Shown: positions 29,878 to 40,969, counted from the stretch's first letter. The stretch: 64,000 bases of DNA from Mesostigma viride (GCA_009746045.1 RPFO01000899.1:1-64000), one strand, 5' to 3'. Translations and numbers: made by a program. The notes: generated from the sequence alone by a model not told the origin.

Positions 29878-30776
29878 AGTTACGTTAAACAGTGCCGGAA
29901 CCTTTTGCCGCCTGAGGCAAATCGGTCCGTAACACTATTTTGCCCGGAATAACCACTTCCGAGCACCCAAGTTAATTCGGCCGAATTAACTTGGGTGCTC
30001 GGAAGTGGTTATTCCGGGCAAAATAGTGTTACGGACCGATTTGCCTCAGGCGGCAAAAGGTTCCGGCACTGTTTAACGTAACTAAAACCTGGCCTCGTGG
30101 AGGGGGGACGAAGAGCCCGAGACATCCGCCTAGGCCGCTGAGCACGCACCACTAAATGCGCCGGAGCTGCCTCAGTGAGGATTCGAACCCCTGACCTCCA
30201 AGGTGCACAGGTTTTAGTTACGTTAAACAGTGCCGGAACCTTTTGCCGCCTGAGGCAAATCGGTCCGTAACACTATTTTGCCCGGAATAACCACTTCCGA
30301 GCACCCAAGTTAATTCGGCCGAATTAACTTGAATTAACTTGGGTGCTCGGAAGTGGTTATTCCGGGCAAATTATAGTGTTCCGGCCCGATTTGCCTCAGG
30401 CGGCAAAAGGTTCCGGCACTGTTTAACGTAACTAAAACCTGTGCACCTTGGAGGTCAGGGGTTCGAATCCTCACTGAGGCAGCTCCGGCGCATTTAGTGG
30501 TGCGTGCTCAGCGGCCTAGGCGGATGTCTCGGGCTCTTCGTCCCCCCTCCACGAGGCCAGGTTTTAGTTACGTTAAATAGTGCCGGAACCTTTTGCCGCC
30601 TGAGGCAAATCGGGCCGGAACACTATTTTGCCCGGAATAACCACTTCCGAGCACCCAAGTTAATTCGGCCGAATTAACTTGGGTGCTCGGAAGTGGTTAT
30701 TCCGGGCAAAATAGTGTTCCGGCCCGATTTGCCTCAGGCGGCAAAAGGTTCCGGCACTATTTAACGTAACTCCTGC

Positions 30777-32194
30777 TCATGCCCAACACCTGGACCGCCA
30801 GCAGGGACCACATGCATACCACCAGAGGCCTTCACACCCCTCTGTGGTTGTACATTGGTTTCTCTCAAAATGAGAGGTCCACCCTCGTGCCCAGCACGAG
30901 GATGCATAGGGTCAGACATACTTACAGCTGCATCAGCTGTCAAGGACGTCTTCATAGGAACCTGTACCTCTCCAGGTGACCTGGGGCCACACTGAACCTG
31001 GAGATCACCCTCTTGTTGCCCAGATATAAAATCTGCATTGGAGCACCTGGCCTCCCCCTTGGGTGAATTAAGGTGTGTAGGGGTTGCCTCAGACAGTCAC
31101 TGCTCCTTGTTGTCTTCTTGCTGACTGCCCTTTGAAGGCTGGCCTGCCTGGGACTTGTTGTTGTTCTTCTTGTTGTTGCCCTGGCCCTGGGACTTCTTGA
31201 AGCTGGGACACTCCTTCTTGATGTGCCCCCACCCCTTGCACAGGTAGCATTGTATCTTGGACTTGCCCTGGCCACTGCCCCCATTGTCAGACGCGTTGCC
31301 CTGCTTGGGCTGACCACCCACCCGCCTGAACACCGACTTGGAGTGTGACCTCCTGTCAGAATCAGGTGAATGATCTCCCTTGCGCTTGTGATGGTTGCCC
31401 CTACGCCCTCCTTGGCTTCGGTCAGCCTCAGACGTCTTGGAGCCACCCTGGGTACGCCCGCCTGCCTGGGTAGCCTTCACTGCTGGCACTCCACCCTCAA
31501 ACAGCTCCTCTGCCTCGAGAGCTTGTTTAATGATGACCTTGTAGGCCTTCAGGGTAGAGTGTGGGGCACACATGACTTTTAAGGAGCCACGTGTCGCCTT
31601 ATCCAGCCCAGAAACCTTGAGCCAGTTGGTTAGGGCTATGTTATCAGCGACATTAAAGCCGTGAGCCCTGCCCTCCTCAACCATCTTACAATAGTTGAGA
31701 AAGTTCTGGATCAGGTCCCCCTTGACCTCCCACCCTTGATACTTGTCCTGCCAATGGATGCCGACCTTCTTGCGTTGGTCCTCCAGCAGCTCCTTCAGCT
31801 CAGCCACGTACAGTGCCCAGGCCTTATTGGCCTTTTTGCACTCCCTGGTTAGGTCCTTAATCTGGTCAGTACACTTGCCAAAAGTGCTACTGCCTATCCA
31901 GATTTGATAGTAATTTGTACCACCGTACAAGCTAGGGAACCCTTCCAATCCCTCCACAAACTCTTCAGCCTGCTTAGGCTTGGAGTCTGAGGTTACAGGC
32001 TGCAACTGATTGACAATTAAAAGACCCTGTGTGGTAAGATCAAAGCCATGAATAGCTTGTGCATTATTATTATTGTGAGGAAGGTTGGTAATCTCTCCGG
32101 TAAGCCCCACGTCATCTACGTGAGCGGTTCCACTACCAGCACCCCCATTATTATTCCCACTGGCTGGACCCTTGCTACGGCGTCCCTCAGCCAT
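30777..32194 (-). CDS. gag: Element A Gag, with in-frame TGA and read-on into the integrase frame
   Basis: Gag proper is 31097-32194 (365 aa). It has a helical capsid-like region (IWIGSSTFGKCTDQIKDLT, WALYVAELKELLEDQ), a basic Ser/Arg segment, the zinc knuckle CYLCKGWGHIKKEC (about residue 315) and a Lys/Asn/Gln-rich tail. It stops at TGA (31097-31099) in the context CAG TGA CTG. The same frame then continues open (SEATPTHLNSPKGEARC, MKTSLTADAAVSM) to insertion D and, past it, into integrase. A stop-codon readthrough strategy for Gag-Pol is therefore likely. It is preceded by a separate ORF at 32365 and beyond. Confidence 0.8.
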
Positions 32195-32364
32195 CCTGCA
32201 CTACCAGCTATTCAAAGAACACCTTAACAAAGCAGCAGAAAATATGTACAAAATTTTTGTGTCGCCACTGCCGCCTGCGCCGGTGTCGCTGCCGCCCCGC
32301 GAAATGCCGCTGAAAATTCGACAAAAAAAATGTCGACGAGTACTGCAGAAGAAAATTAGGCCGA

Positions 32365-32929
32365 CTAGTAGTCAAGGCCCCTGAAGTCGCAGTACGTGTA
32401 TACGAACTCACGATCCTCCATATCCAGCTCCGGACCTGCACCGGTATGAATTAAAACCGGCGTGCTCCCCGCCGCGTAAGTTGCGACGCGCCGACGCGCG
32501 ACGAGGCGCAGAGGATGTGTAAAGATCGTCAATAATTCCCACCCCGCGGGAATCCACTCTCGCACAGAGGCGAGAAATGCCACCAGGTTAATTAAAACCT
32601 GGCGCTCGCGACTGCGTACGCCGCGAGTGAGCAGCGATAACAGCGCGAGATCCTGAAACAAATTTGTCGACACCGCCGGCGCGCCCCCCGTGCGTAGCGA
32701 TGCCCAGTTTTGCAGGTTTCTCTGGTAACCGGTGAGTGAAGAGAGGACGTTGTCCAACTCCTCAATGGCAGTCGTGACTTCGGTCACCGACCGCAAACCT
32801 CCCCGCACCTGGACCGTAAATGTCGATAAAATGTTTCGAATCTGGTCCAACAGGTTGCGGATTGCCGGCACCAGTGCTGGCAAATCGGGGTCCTCGGGGT
32901 TATCCCCGAGCAATGCGTGAGCTGCACGC
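32365..32929 (-). pseudogene. Element A ORF upstream of gag, 3' part (split by element B)
   Basis: Together with 41430-41575 this forms an ORF of 237 codons once element B and one CACGC duplication are set aside, and the frame is kept exactly. This part encodes a helical domain (LPALVPAIRNLLDQIRNIL, VTTAIEELDNVLSSLTGYQ, RERQVLINLVAFLASVREW) and ends AYCDF-like (YTYCDFRGLDY). No family is recognised. Element B has a longer counterpart ahead of its gag with a similar helical part, so an extra 5' protein seems to be a trait of these elements. Confidence 0.7.
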
Positions 32930-33384
32930 AGTTGGAAGGAGACTAGGGACGACGAACAACTGCGAAAGCTGAGAGCGAATGATGATTGTATTACAATAAT
33001 ACAATGAGAGAGCGATGAAAGCTGAGGGCTCAGAATGGAACTGGGCAGACTCGGGTGCTGTGGCACTCCCCAGTGCTACGCCTATATGCCTATGGCGGTG
33101 CTACCTGCAGCACACGACCAGTGGACAAGTGTACACTGCAATGCCATGCGACCACGTCACTAGCATCCAGCTAAGACTCGGCCCGTCAGGCCCGGCTACA
33201 CCGGACCTGGCGGGTCGAGCTAGCACCTAGGAACAGTCTGGCACTAACCGCACATCGGTCCACATGACACCTCAGTACCGTACACCCTGCCGTACTGTAC
33301 TGAGGTGTCCCGCTCAGCCGCGGTAGGCAATACGCGGCGCGCAGGCCGGAAATCCGTGTGTCAGCCTAAGCATCTCATCTAACT
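32930..33384 (-). repeat. 3' LTR of element B
   Basis: 455-bp direct repeat of 40970-41424 with AGTT...AACT ends. The purine tract of the minus strand (plus CCCATTATGTTTTCCTTTCA, 33385-33404) adjoins it. Confidence 0.9.
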
Positions 33385-34450
33385 CCCATTATGTTTTCCT
33401 TTCAGGTTGAAGGCTAGCGACTTCAAGCCTGACCCTGCCCAGCTAGGAGACTGACTCCAAGCTGACTGAGGTGCTGAGCAACTGACACCCATACTGCAAC
33501 ATCTGGACTGAAAAAGATGGGCCCCAGAACTCGTGCAATACTTGTGATGGCATCACGTTTAGCTCAACATGCCCGGGGAGTTCCTCCTCCTCGCGAGCTC
33601 ACAAGGGAGATAGCTATGCCTGTCTGCCTATCCAGGGAGTGCATCACCAGCCAAGAGAGCCCTTGTAAAAAAAATGCCAAGGTAACCGTTTAAGAGGTTC
33701 CATGTTGTTCCATCATCATCGCCCACTCAGAGAAAAATACCCAGCCAGGCTGGGTCAACTGAGCTCAGGTTACCTGCAACCTGAGGAGTGACAGTGGACA
33801 GGTTTATTGCACCCTGCACTGTCCATGTTGTACCTGCACAACATGTGAGGACCAGCCACCCCTGCCCTGCACAGAGGGGGCTGAAGTCCGAGTGACAGGT
33901 GACAGGACTATGACATCCTGGACCTGGCCACATTGCACCTGCACAACGTGGGAGACCAGCCACCCCTGCCCTGCACATGGGTGACTGAAGTCCTGGTGAC
34001 AGGTGACAGGAATATTTCATCCTGCACCTGTGCTGAGCACGTTGTACTAGACAACATGACAGCACCCATGCCTTACTGCCACTGAACAGTAAGGCCAGGT
34101 GGCCCAGGATATCCACAGTGAACTGGGGTCCTGGGTAACCACCTGTCAAGGGAGCTTTGACCCTCCACTTGAATGGGGGCACCTGAGCCACTGAGCTCAA
34201 GGCCATTCCACCAAGGCATACGCCCTAGGGAATAAAGGTGTGAGATACATCCCATGCCCACCTATGAAGGTGTGCATAACGAAATTCCATGGTGTTGAGA
34301 AAATCAAAACAGATTTTATTGGGCATAGGGCACGCAGATGTATGAAAAACAGACTCCAACCAACCCCCCTTGCTGGAAGCCACAACCTACCCCTTGGACC
34401 TGCCCAAGGGGTACTGGGTGACCTAGGCGGCCCTGGTGAACAGGACCCTG
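33385..34450 (-). other. 3' untranslated region of element B
   Basis: 1.07 kb between the RNase H stop and the 3' LTR. No convincing gene is seen. An imperfect tandem repeat of about 115 bp (units with GACCAGCCACCCCTGCCCTGCACA and TGACAGGTGACAGGA) lies at about 33830-34020. Confidence 0.6.
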
Positions 34451-35877
34451 CTAGGCGTCCCCCCTATGGGGCAGGGTTGCCTGCTTGCCATAGGGGTTCA
34501 TCAAGTGGTACAACAGCTGATATTGTTCAGCTGCCTGCTGAGGCACTTTAGTGAGTGCATCAGCAGCGTTGTGTTTGTCCTCCACGTGACGGGTGGACTC
34601 CCAGTAGGTGGACTCCTGTTTCAGGACCACCCAGTCAAGATCAGTGTGGACAGCATAGGGGTTAGCAAGGAAACTGAGGACTGACTGACTGTCAGTGAGC
34701 AAGTGTGCCACCACCCCAGCATTGCTGCCTGCTTGCATCTGCAACCAAACCAGCACATGATTCAAGTACCTGGCATGAAGCACTGCTGACACCACTGCCC
34801 TGCACTCAGCAGCATTGCTGCTGACAGCCTTGCGTCTATGCAACCGGCTGTACCATGAAATGAGAGACAAGGGTGCATCATCATTCTGCACAAAATACAA
34901 GCCTGACTCCCTTGCCTGCATCTTGGTAATCTGCCTGGACTCCATGGAACTATCCATCATAGCTTGGATGTGAATGGTTTTGTGGAGATCCAAGGAGTGC
35001 AAGATAAGGGGAGGGCCTCCTGGAGAGTTTTGGTGATGGCTTTGTGACCTACTTGCATCAAGACATCATCATCAACTCTGCTAACCACAGCCAGGTGAGG
35101 TGCACACGTTGAGCACAACCACCCCAGCTTGCCTCTAATGGTAGGACAGGCTCCAGGTTTGATTTTTGTTTGCAAAACCTCCAAGCAGCTGTGCATGTAA
35201 TCATTGGGAGAGTAGAGTGCACACACCCACTGGTTTTGATGCTGCTGGAGTTGTAACATTGTGCCACAAAATTTTATGGCAGTGGTGCCCAGCTCTACTT
35301 GCTTGCCAATCTCAAAATGCTGTGACACTTGTTGAATAAAATCATCCACAGCACGCCTTGGCCCAGCAATCAGCTGATCATCCCCATGCCACACAAAGGT
35401 GAGAATGCCATGAGGGTGTGGGACCACAAAGAAGCAAGGGTCTATGTCATCATATCTAGCCCCTAACTTTTCAAACACAGCCTGAGCTGACATCCTGAAA
35501 ATGCGAGGAGCTGATTGCAGCCCTTCAACACCTATGTTAGCTTTCAGGTACTGCTGAGGGATGTGTTTTGCCCAAACTCTGGGAGTGGAGACTACGTACA
35601 CCTGACCATGCCACACTTGTTGTGCTATCTCAGGTGAGCCTTTCAGGAAAGCCCTTTTAATGTCTGTAGCCTTACAGATATAGTCATCCCCATCATTGAG
35701 ATGACCCACAAAGACAGACAGCAAGATTTTTAGGGATGTTTGCTGAATGCCTGGCGTGTACAACTCTGCCTCTGTCAGATCAGTGGTGCCCTTGAACTCT
35801 GTCACACAAGGTCTAGCATGAAAGATGACTGACCCATCTGCTGCTGGCTTATGTTTACACACAAACTTCAGGCGCAA
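34451..35877 (-). pseudogene. pol: Element B reverse transcriptase and RNase H (frameshifted)
   Basis: RT frame 34957-35877: LKFVCKHKPAADGSVIFHAR, CKATDIKRAFLKGSPE and the catalytic box FVWHGDDQLIAGP, again HGDD instead of YVDD. RNase H frame 34451-35002: QAMMDSSMESRQITKM, SNAAECRAVVSAVLHARYL, LLTDSQSVLSFLANPY and HNAADALTKVPQQ, with all acidic positions kept. The two frames join with a shift near 34990. A second shift at about 35870 separates RT from the protease-like domain upstream. With the shifts repaired this would be a complete module. Confidence 0.82.
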
Positions 35878-38210
35878 GTGCTTGCACCCTGCAGGCTTTT
35901 TGTCAATAGGTGTGACAGGGGAGTATGAGAAGGACTAAGAGGATCTGGCACTACCCATTCTTCCCTGGCCTTGTTAAAGGCCTCCACCCATTTTAGGAAT
36001 CCTATGTGTGTGCGACAGTCTTGCTCTATCTGTTCATAAGAAAGAGGAGACATTTTAGCCACATCATGCTTGCCCAATCCAAATGAGTTGGGATGAAGTT
36101 TTTGGTTGTGAACCAGGTCTGCCACACAGGGTTCTTGCCCTGGGGCATACTTGGGTGTAGCAAATTTTACAGAAGCAATGTTGGTGTTAAGAAGTTTTTC
36201 AAGAGAAATTTTGAAATGATTCAGATCAACACCACCCATGTCCTGGATGGATAGTCTATCACTGGATATGAGGACACCAGGGTAACAGAGAAAAGGATCC
36301 CCCAACAAAGCATTCCCTTTATAACCTTCCAAGACCTGAAAAGGAGTGGGGATACCGAGTATAGTCAACATGACCTGACCTAATACCTTGAGGGATGACT
36401 GCCCTGAGAAATCAGCCACATGGTGCCAGGGTGAAGGTTCCAAAGGCAAATGGGGCACAGCCAGGGCACTGATAATGCTGACCTGGGCTTGTGTGTCCAC
36501 TGCAACCATAAATGGGCTATTGTCATTCTGCCCAACCTTCCCCACCTTAGCTGATCCTGCAGCAGTTTGAGCTTTGGCTCTATGAGCTGCTTGTAAAATG
36601 CGAACAGCGTCTGCTAGGCTGCGTTTGGAAGGTGCAGCTAGTGGCTGAGCTATGTTCACACTTGTAGAGGTGATAGGTTGCTGATCACCTGTTTTGCCAA
36701 TGTGACCCTCTGCTGCAGGGGGCCAATCCTGCAGTGACTGCCTGCAATCATCAAGGGTGACCTGGGTGTCACAGTGGGTGTGGCTCTCACACTCACCAGT
36801 GGGTGTTCCAAACAACCACTCACTGGGCAACGCTGGGATGCCAGGCAACTGTACAGGGCTGTCGGCCAACAGCTCTTCCTCCTCTGCCACGTCTGACACA
36901 GTTGGAAAATACAATTTCATCCTGTGAGGTGAACACCTGTGAATTTTTCCCGTGTCATTGTGTTTAACTAACACTGTCCTGCCAGTGGTGTTAAACTTTA
37001 GGATGGTGGCTGGCCCATGCCAGGTACCCACCTTGCCTAGTCCCGACTCCTTGTAGAATAGGACCTGATCCCCTTCTCTGAAGGTGGGACGTGGATGCTT
37101 TGCATCCTTGACAGCTAACCTGCTAGCTGTCTGTGCTCGCTGTGCGTTGTAGAGGGCTAGTACCTCAGGTGGATAAATGCCTGCATGCAATCCATCTGGT
37201 GTAATGACCACCCCTTGTGGGGTTTTCATGAGTGGCCTCCTGTTGAGGACTTGGCACAACCTGGTGGACCACAGAGCTCTGTCAGCATAGGACCCACTGT
37301 CAGCCAGCAGATTGCCATCTTCTTTGGCTACAAGGGTTTTAATGGACCTGATGGCCCTTTCAATAATGCCTTGCCTCTCATGATCTTCTAGCCCAGCCAG
37401 ATCAATAGCCTCACACCCTGGTTCATTGGCAAGACATGTGAACTGCTGATCCAGTAACAATGCCTCCACAGGGTAGTACCTGGCCTGAGCAATCAAGAGA
37501 GCCCTGAGCAACTGTGTCTTGTCCATTCCAGGTAATGGTTCAATGGTTGTGTACCTTGACCATGCATCTTTAAGTGCCAAGTAAGATTGTCCTTTGATAT
37601 GAAAGACATCTCCTACCACCCTGCCCTTGCTCTTAGGTGGGGTAGCTACATGCCACTTAGGGGGTTTGGGTGCATTGAACTGACAATGCTGGCAGTGGGA
37701 TCTGACCACCTGGCATGCACGTCTGAGTGCTGCCCCCCCTATTGCTGCTGCCACCACCTCTGCACTCACTTCATGCCCATAAAGGAAATGCAACTGCAAA
37801 GCAAGCTCCTGAAAACTGATCTGAGCATCCTCTGCTGGGGACACTCTGCACACCTTGGGAACCATAGATGTGAAGGTTGGTTTAGAGACATAATCTTCTG
37901 AAACCAGCTGTAGCACCTTTCCAGAACTGCTCACTGCTCTGACAGTGGGGCATGCAGAAGAAGAAGGTGAAGCAGGCACACTCAAGCCAGCATGAGAGGG
38001 AGACTCACACTTCTTGCCGTAAGGAGGCCGCTTGCAGTCCTTGGGGTCACCGTGGGGCGGCCCGTGGCACTTGTGGCACAGGACGTCCAAATGCCCCAGC
38101 TCGTCCACGTTCTTGCGGCAGGTGGGCCGCAGGTGGTACTTCATGCCACAGCGGGTGCACCGCTGAGAAGACTTGTCCTCCTTGTCCTGCTTCTTGTTGT
38201 TGTTGTTGTT

Positions 38211-38252
<42 letters not shown>

Positions 38253-38588
38253 ACTGTTGTTGTTGTTGTTGCTGGAGCTGCCCCCCTTGGAGGGAGACTG
38301 CCCCTTACCCTTGCCCTTGCCCCAGCCCCTGCCCTTGCCCTTGCCCTTGCCCTTGCCCTTGCCCTTGCCCTTAAACATTTGTCCCAGCAGGGACTTGACT
38401 TCTGCCATAGTGACAGGTCTCTTGCTCCTGTCTTCCCTCTCCCTATCCTCCTCCTCCCTCTCTTCCCCCCTGACCCTCTTTACAGAGGTGCCCATGGCCC
38501 CCTGGCTAAGGGGAGCCAAGGCCAGCTTGATATAATCCAATGCCTCCTTCATGTCCTCCCAGTACTTTGCCATTCCTGTGGCAAGCAT
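35868..38588 (-). CDS. pol: Element B Gag C-terminus, integrase and protease-like domain
   Basis: 906-codon frame. Residues 75-135 are low-complexity (Gly-Lys repeats, then a poly-Asn run). A cysteine/histidine-rich knuckle region follows (CTRCGMKYHLRPTC, CHKCHGPPHG). Integrase: LHFLYGHEVSAEVV and CQHC (zinc site, about 270-310), catalytic D in VVGDVFHIKG, D in ALLLDQQFTC, E in QGIIERAIRSIK, then a tail with DQVLFYKESGLGKVGTWHG. Retropepsin-like domain: VDTQAQVSII (D at about 698) and ALLGDPFLCYPGVLI (about 760). Protease thus follows integrase, with DTQ in place of DTG. The frame ends just before RT because of a frameshift. Confidence 0.85.
38180..38375. repeat. GTT microsatellite and CCCTTG repeat inside element B
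   Basis: A (GTT)n run at about 38197-38270 encodes the poly-Asn tract on the minus strand. A (CCCTTG)n run at about 38320-38372 encodes the Gly-Lys repeat. Both lie within the Gag-to-integrase linker and would be prone to length change. Confidence 0.85.
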
Positions 38589-39286
38589 AGCGTAGGTGTT
38601 TTTGTCAAGTTTGAGTTTCTCAAGGAAGAACGCAGCAAGAACTTGTGATCTAGCTGCTGGACATCAGGACGTGCTTTGATGGCTAGCTCATATTTCTTTG
38701 TCTCAGCCACATAGTCCACTGATGTGACCCTGTATTCCTCTACCCACCTGAATGCCCCATATATGTCCACAGATGAGGGGGTGGAGAGGAGGTCAGTTAG
38801 CTCCTTCATGAAAGCCTCCCAAACTGCCCTAGCCTGCGTGTCCTGCCACTTGGGATACCTACGCTGGAAGACAAGAATGAGATTCTGAATCTGAGAAGAG
38901 GACTGATGGTAGAAATCCCCCTGCATGAGAGATCCAAACCAATTCTTGACATTCAGTTCCTCCCTAGCCAGCTGCAGAGAGAGAAGTGCATGATTCCCCT
39001 GCTCCCTAGTATACCCCTCAGGCAGCCCCCTGACATTAATCCTATCCACAGGACGGTTTTCATTGTAAGTGGGCAACCTAGAGGGGGATGCAGGGGGAGA
39101 GGGAGAAGATGGTGTTGCTGCTGCAGCATTCACAGGAGAGACCTGCTGAGAGGGAAGTGCTACTTGAGTGAGCTGAGCAGGATGGGCAAACATGGGCTGT
39201 GTAGGAGGGTTAGACAACATAGGGGTGGGCTGGTGGGGGTGTGAGTGTGTGTCACTTCCCGCCTCCTGCTGCGGGCCTCCTCCCAA
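38549..39286 (-). pseudogene. gag: Element B Gag capsid part (joins the downstream frame by a shift)
   Basis: The likely start is the ATG at 39220; earlier codons overlap the upstream ORF. After a Pro/Ser-rich N-terminus comes a helical capsid-like part: NENRPVDRINVRGLPEGYTR, LSLQLAREELNVKNWFGSL, LVFQRRYPKWQDTQARAVWE and EYRVTSVDYVAETKKYELA. At about 38640-38650 the frame slips by one into the 906-codon frame (LEKLKLDKNTYAMLATG). This is another single-base disruption. Confidence 0.65.
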
Positions 39287-40925
39287 TCATGGAAGGTGGG
39301 AGAGAGGGACACTTCATCGTCAGTAGGGTTAGTAAGATTGTGATGCAACCAGGTAGGCAGAGTTAGCCACCTACCCGCCCCTCTCAGGATGGCGTTGTGT
39401 AGGAGCTCCAGCAAACGCACCAGACGCACCCTGCTGCCCTGCACCCTCCTCCCTGAGAGGAGAGCCTGCAGGGCAGGCAGCAGGTCGTCGCACACCCTGC
39501 GTGTGCCCTCTTGGAGGTTGGGCAGGCCCAGGATGTGCGTGATGATTGCACACACCAGGCTGCCCGCCTCCGCGACGTGCATCTGCTGGCTCCTGTCGGC
39601 CAGCCCACGGAAGGAGGCTGTGGCTGTCTGTATGGCACGCCACACGGCCTCATCACCAGGGTGATGAAGTCGCGACCTTGCAGGTCGCCCTCCAGCAGTG
39701 CTGGTTGCTGCCCAGCTGCGGTGGGACCCTGGGCCCCTCCGGCCCTGCCAGGGACTTGTCCTTGTTGCGGCTAGAGGGGGCCTGCCCCCCAGAGCCGCTG
39801 GAGGTGCCCGTGACACCCTCCATGGGGGCTGCATCCCCCGCCAGCGCCGGAGGCGCCGGCGTCGCTGCCGGGGTCCCTGCGACCCCGGGCGCTTGTGTCG
39901 CCGCCGGGGTCCCTGCGACCCCGGTGGCCTCCTCAGCCACCTGGCCCCCCACGCTGGGCGGGGGAGCCTGCGGCTGAGGTTGGACCCTCTGACCTGCCAG
40001 AGGGTCCTGGGTGGCTTCACCACCCATGGGCGTGTTGGGGGCGTCTGCCGCCCCGCGCCCCGTCGCAGGCGGCATCGCAGCCGCCTCACGCCTATCCGGG
40101 CCCCAGCCAACTGGCGTGACTTGGGGCCACGCTGGCAACGGAGTCAGCGCGATCTCTGGTCTGGAGACCACGCGCAGCGCCTCTCTCTGGCGCTGCCTGG
40201 ACGCCCACTGATCAACAGTGCCGGGGTTGTGCCGCGGCCGATTGGCGAAACAGTACAGCCAAACCGCCACCTGAACCAGTGGGAGCTGCATCCTAAGACG
40301 CCCCTCGATCAGCGAGTGCACCCGATGAACCTCTATCGCGTGTATCTCCTCATCTGGAAGCAACTGAAAACGTTGAGCATGATCCGGCCGTTCACCGCAA
40401 TGAACGCCGGGATGTCGTCCTCCCCAAGGGGGAGAAAATGGGGTGGGCGCCCGAACATGACCGGGGGCGGAACATGTTCCCCATACCGGTCAATGTCCAT
40501 GGTGGCCATCTGTCGGCCCACGGAAAGGTTGCCAGACGTCGCAGGTGTCTGCGACGAAAGCTCAAGCGAAGGCCGAGGCCTCGCAGGCGGCACCTCGCCA
40601 TCCTCCTCGGAGGAATCACTCCGCTCACGACCCCCGTCACCTGCGACGGGGGAACGTCGTGCCCGGGGGACCTGCCCCCCAGGTGCCATGGCGGACGAAC
40701 CGCCAGTGGCAAACGGCCGCCCGCTCGCCATCCCCCGGGCGCCGGGCCCCACCTGCGGGCCCCGACGCCTGGGTTGGTCAGCGACCACCGTGCGGAAGGG
40801 ACGTTGGGCGTCACCCTCGCATCGGTGGTGGAGGGCGTGCCCTCCGGCGAAAGGCGGGGTGAGGTGCGCCTGGCAGGCGCCTTCCCCTTGTTGTTGTTGC
40901 CGTTGTTGCCGTTGTTGGAAGCCAT
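39160..40925 (-). pseudogene. Element B ORF upstream of gag (several frameshifts)
   Basis: Begins at the ATG 40925, 44 bp inside the 5' LTR, with a low-complexity Asn/Gly/Lys stretch. Coding character then passes through three frames: GEVPPARPRPSLELSSQTP, GRIMLNVFSCFQ; then LPDEEIHAIEVHRVHSLIEG and a long Pro/Ala region with tandem VAGTPAATQAPG repeats (about 39850-39920); then VWRAIQTATASFRGLADRSQ and LPNLQEGTRRVCDDLLPALQ. The last helical part resembles the upstream ORF of element A. Function is unknown. Confidence 0.5.
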
Positions 40926-40957
40926 ATCTTTTTTTTTTGCTTAAAAAAAATATCGAA

Positions 40958-40969
40958 CTTTTCAGTCCA
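40958..40969 (-). other. Possible primer-binding site of element B
   Basis: The minus strand reads TGGACTGAAAAG directly after the 5' LTR. Starting with TGG, it fits a site complementary to a tRNA 3' CCA end. The tRNA is not identified. Elements A and C lack a TGG at this place. Confidence 0.4.

Larger units (their letters stand above)
29202..30771. mobile_element. Element D: array of five palindromes and four inverting spacers
   Basis: 1570 bp starting AGTTACGTTAAA and ending TTTAACGTAACT, flanked by CCTGC at 29197-29201 and 30772-30776. Palindromes lie at 29202-29407, 29540-29745, 29878-30083, 30216-30433 and 30566-30771. Each is 206 bp except the fourth (218 bp, with a small internal duplication). 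Spacers of 132 bp (29408-29539, 29746-29877, 30084-30215, 30434-30565) begin and end AAAACCTG...CAGGTTTT or the GGCC variant, and alternate in orientation. It inserted in frame in the Gag-integrase linker of element A. There is no coding capacity. The AGTT/AACT ends and 5-bp duplication link it to elements A-C. Confidence 0.9.

Noticed and set aside
29202-30771. CRISPR-like array (regular repeats and spacers)
   Set aside because: The repeats are 206-bp palindromes and the spacers are identical copies in alternating orientation, not unique short spacers; there are no cas genes and the setting is eukaryotic.
39371-40944. Several overlapping Pro/Arg-rich ORFs on both strands in the 5' part of element B
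   Set aside because: GC-rich low-complexity sequence opens several frames; only the minus-strand path with conserved helical blocks is credible.
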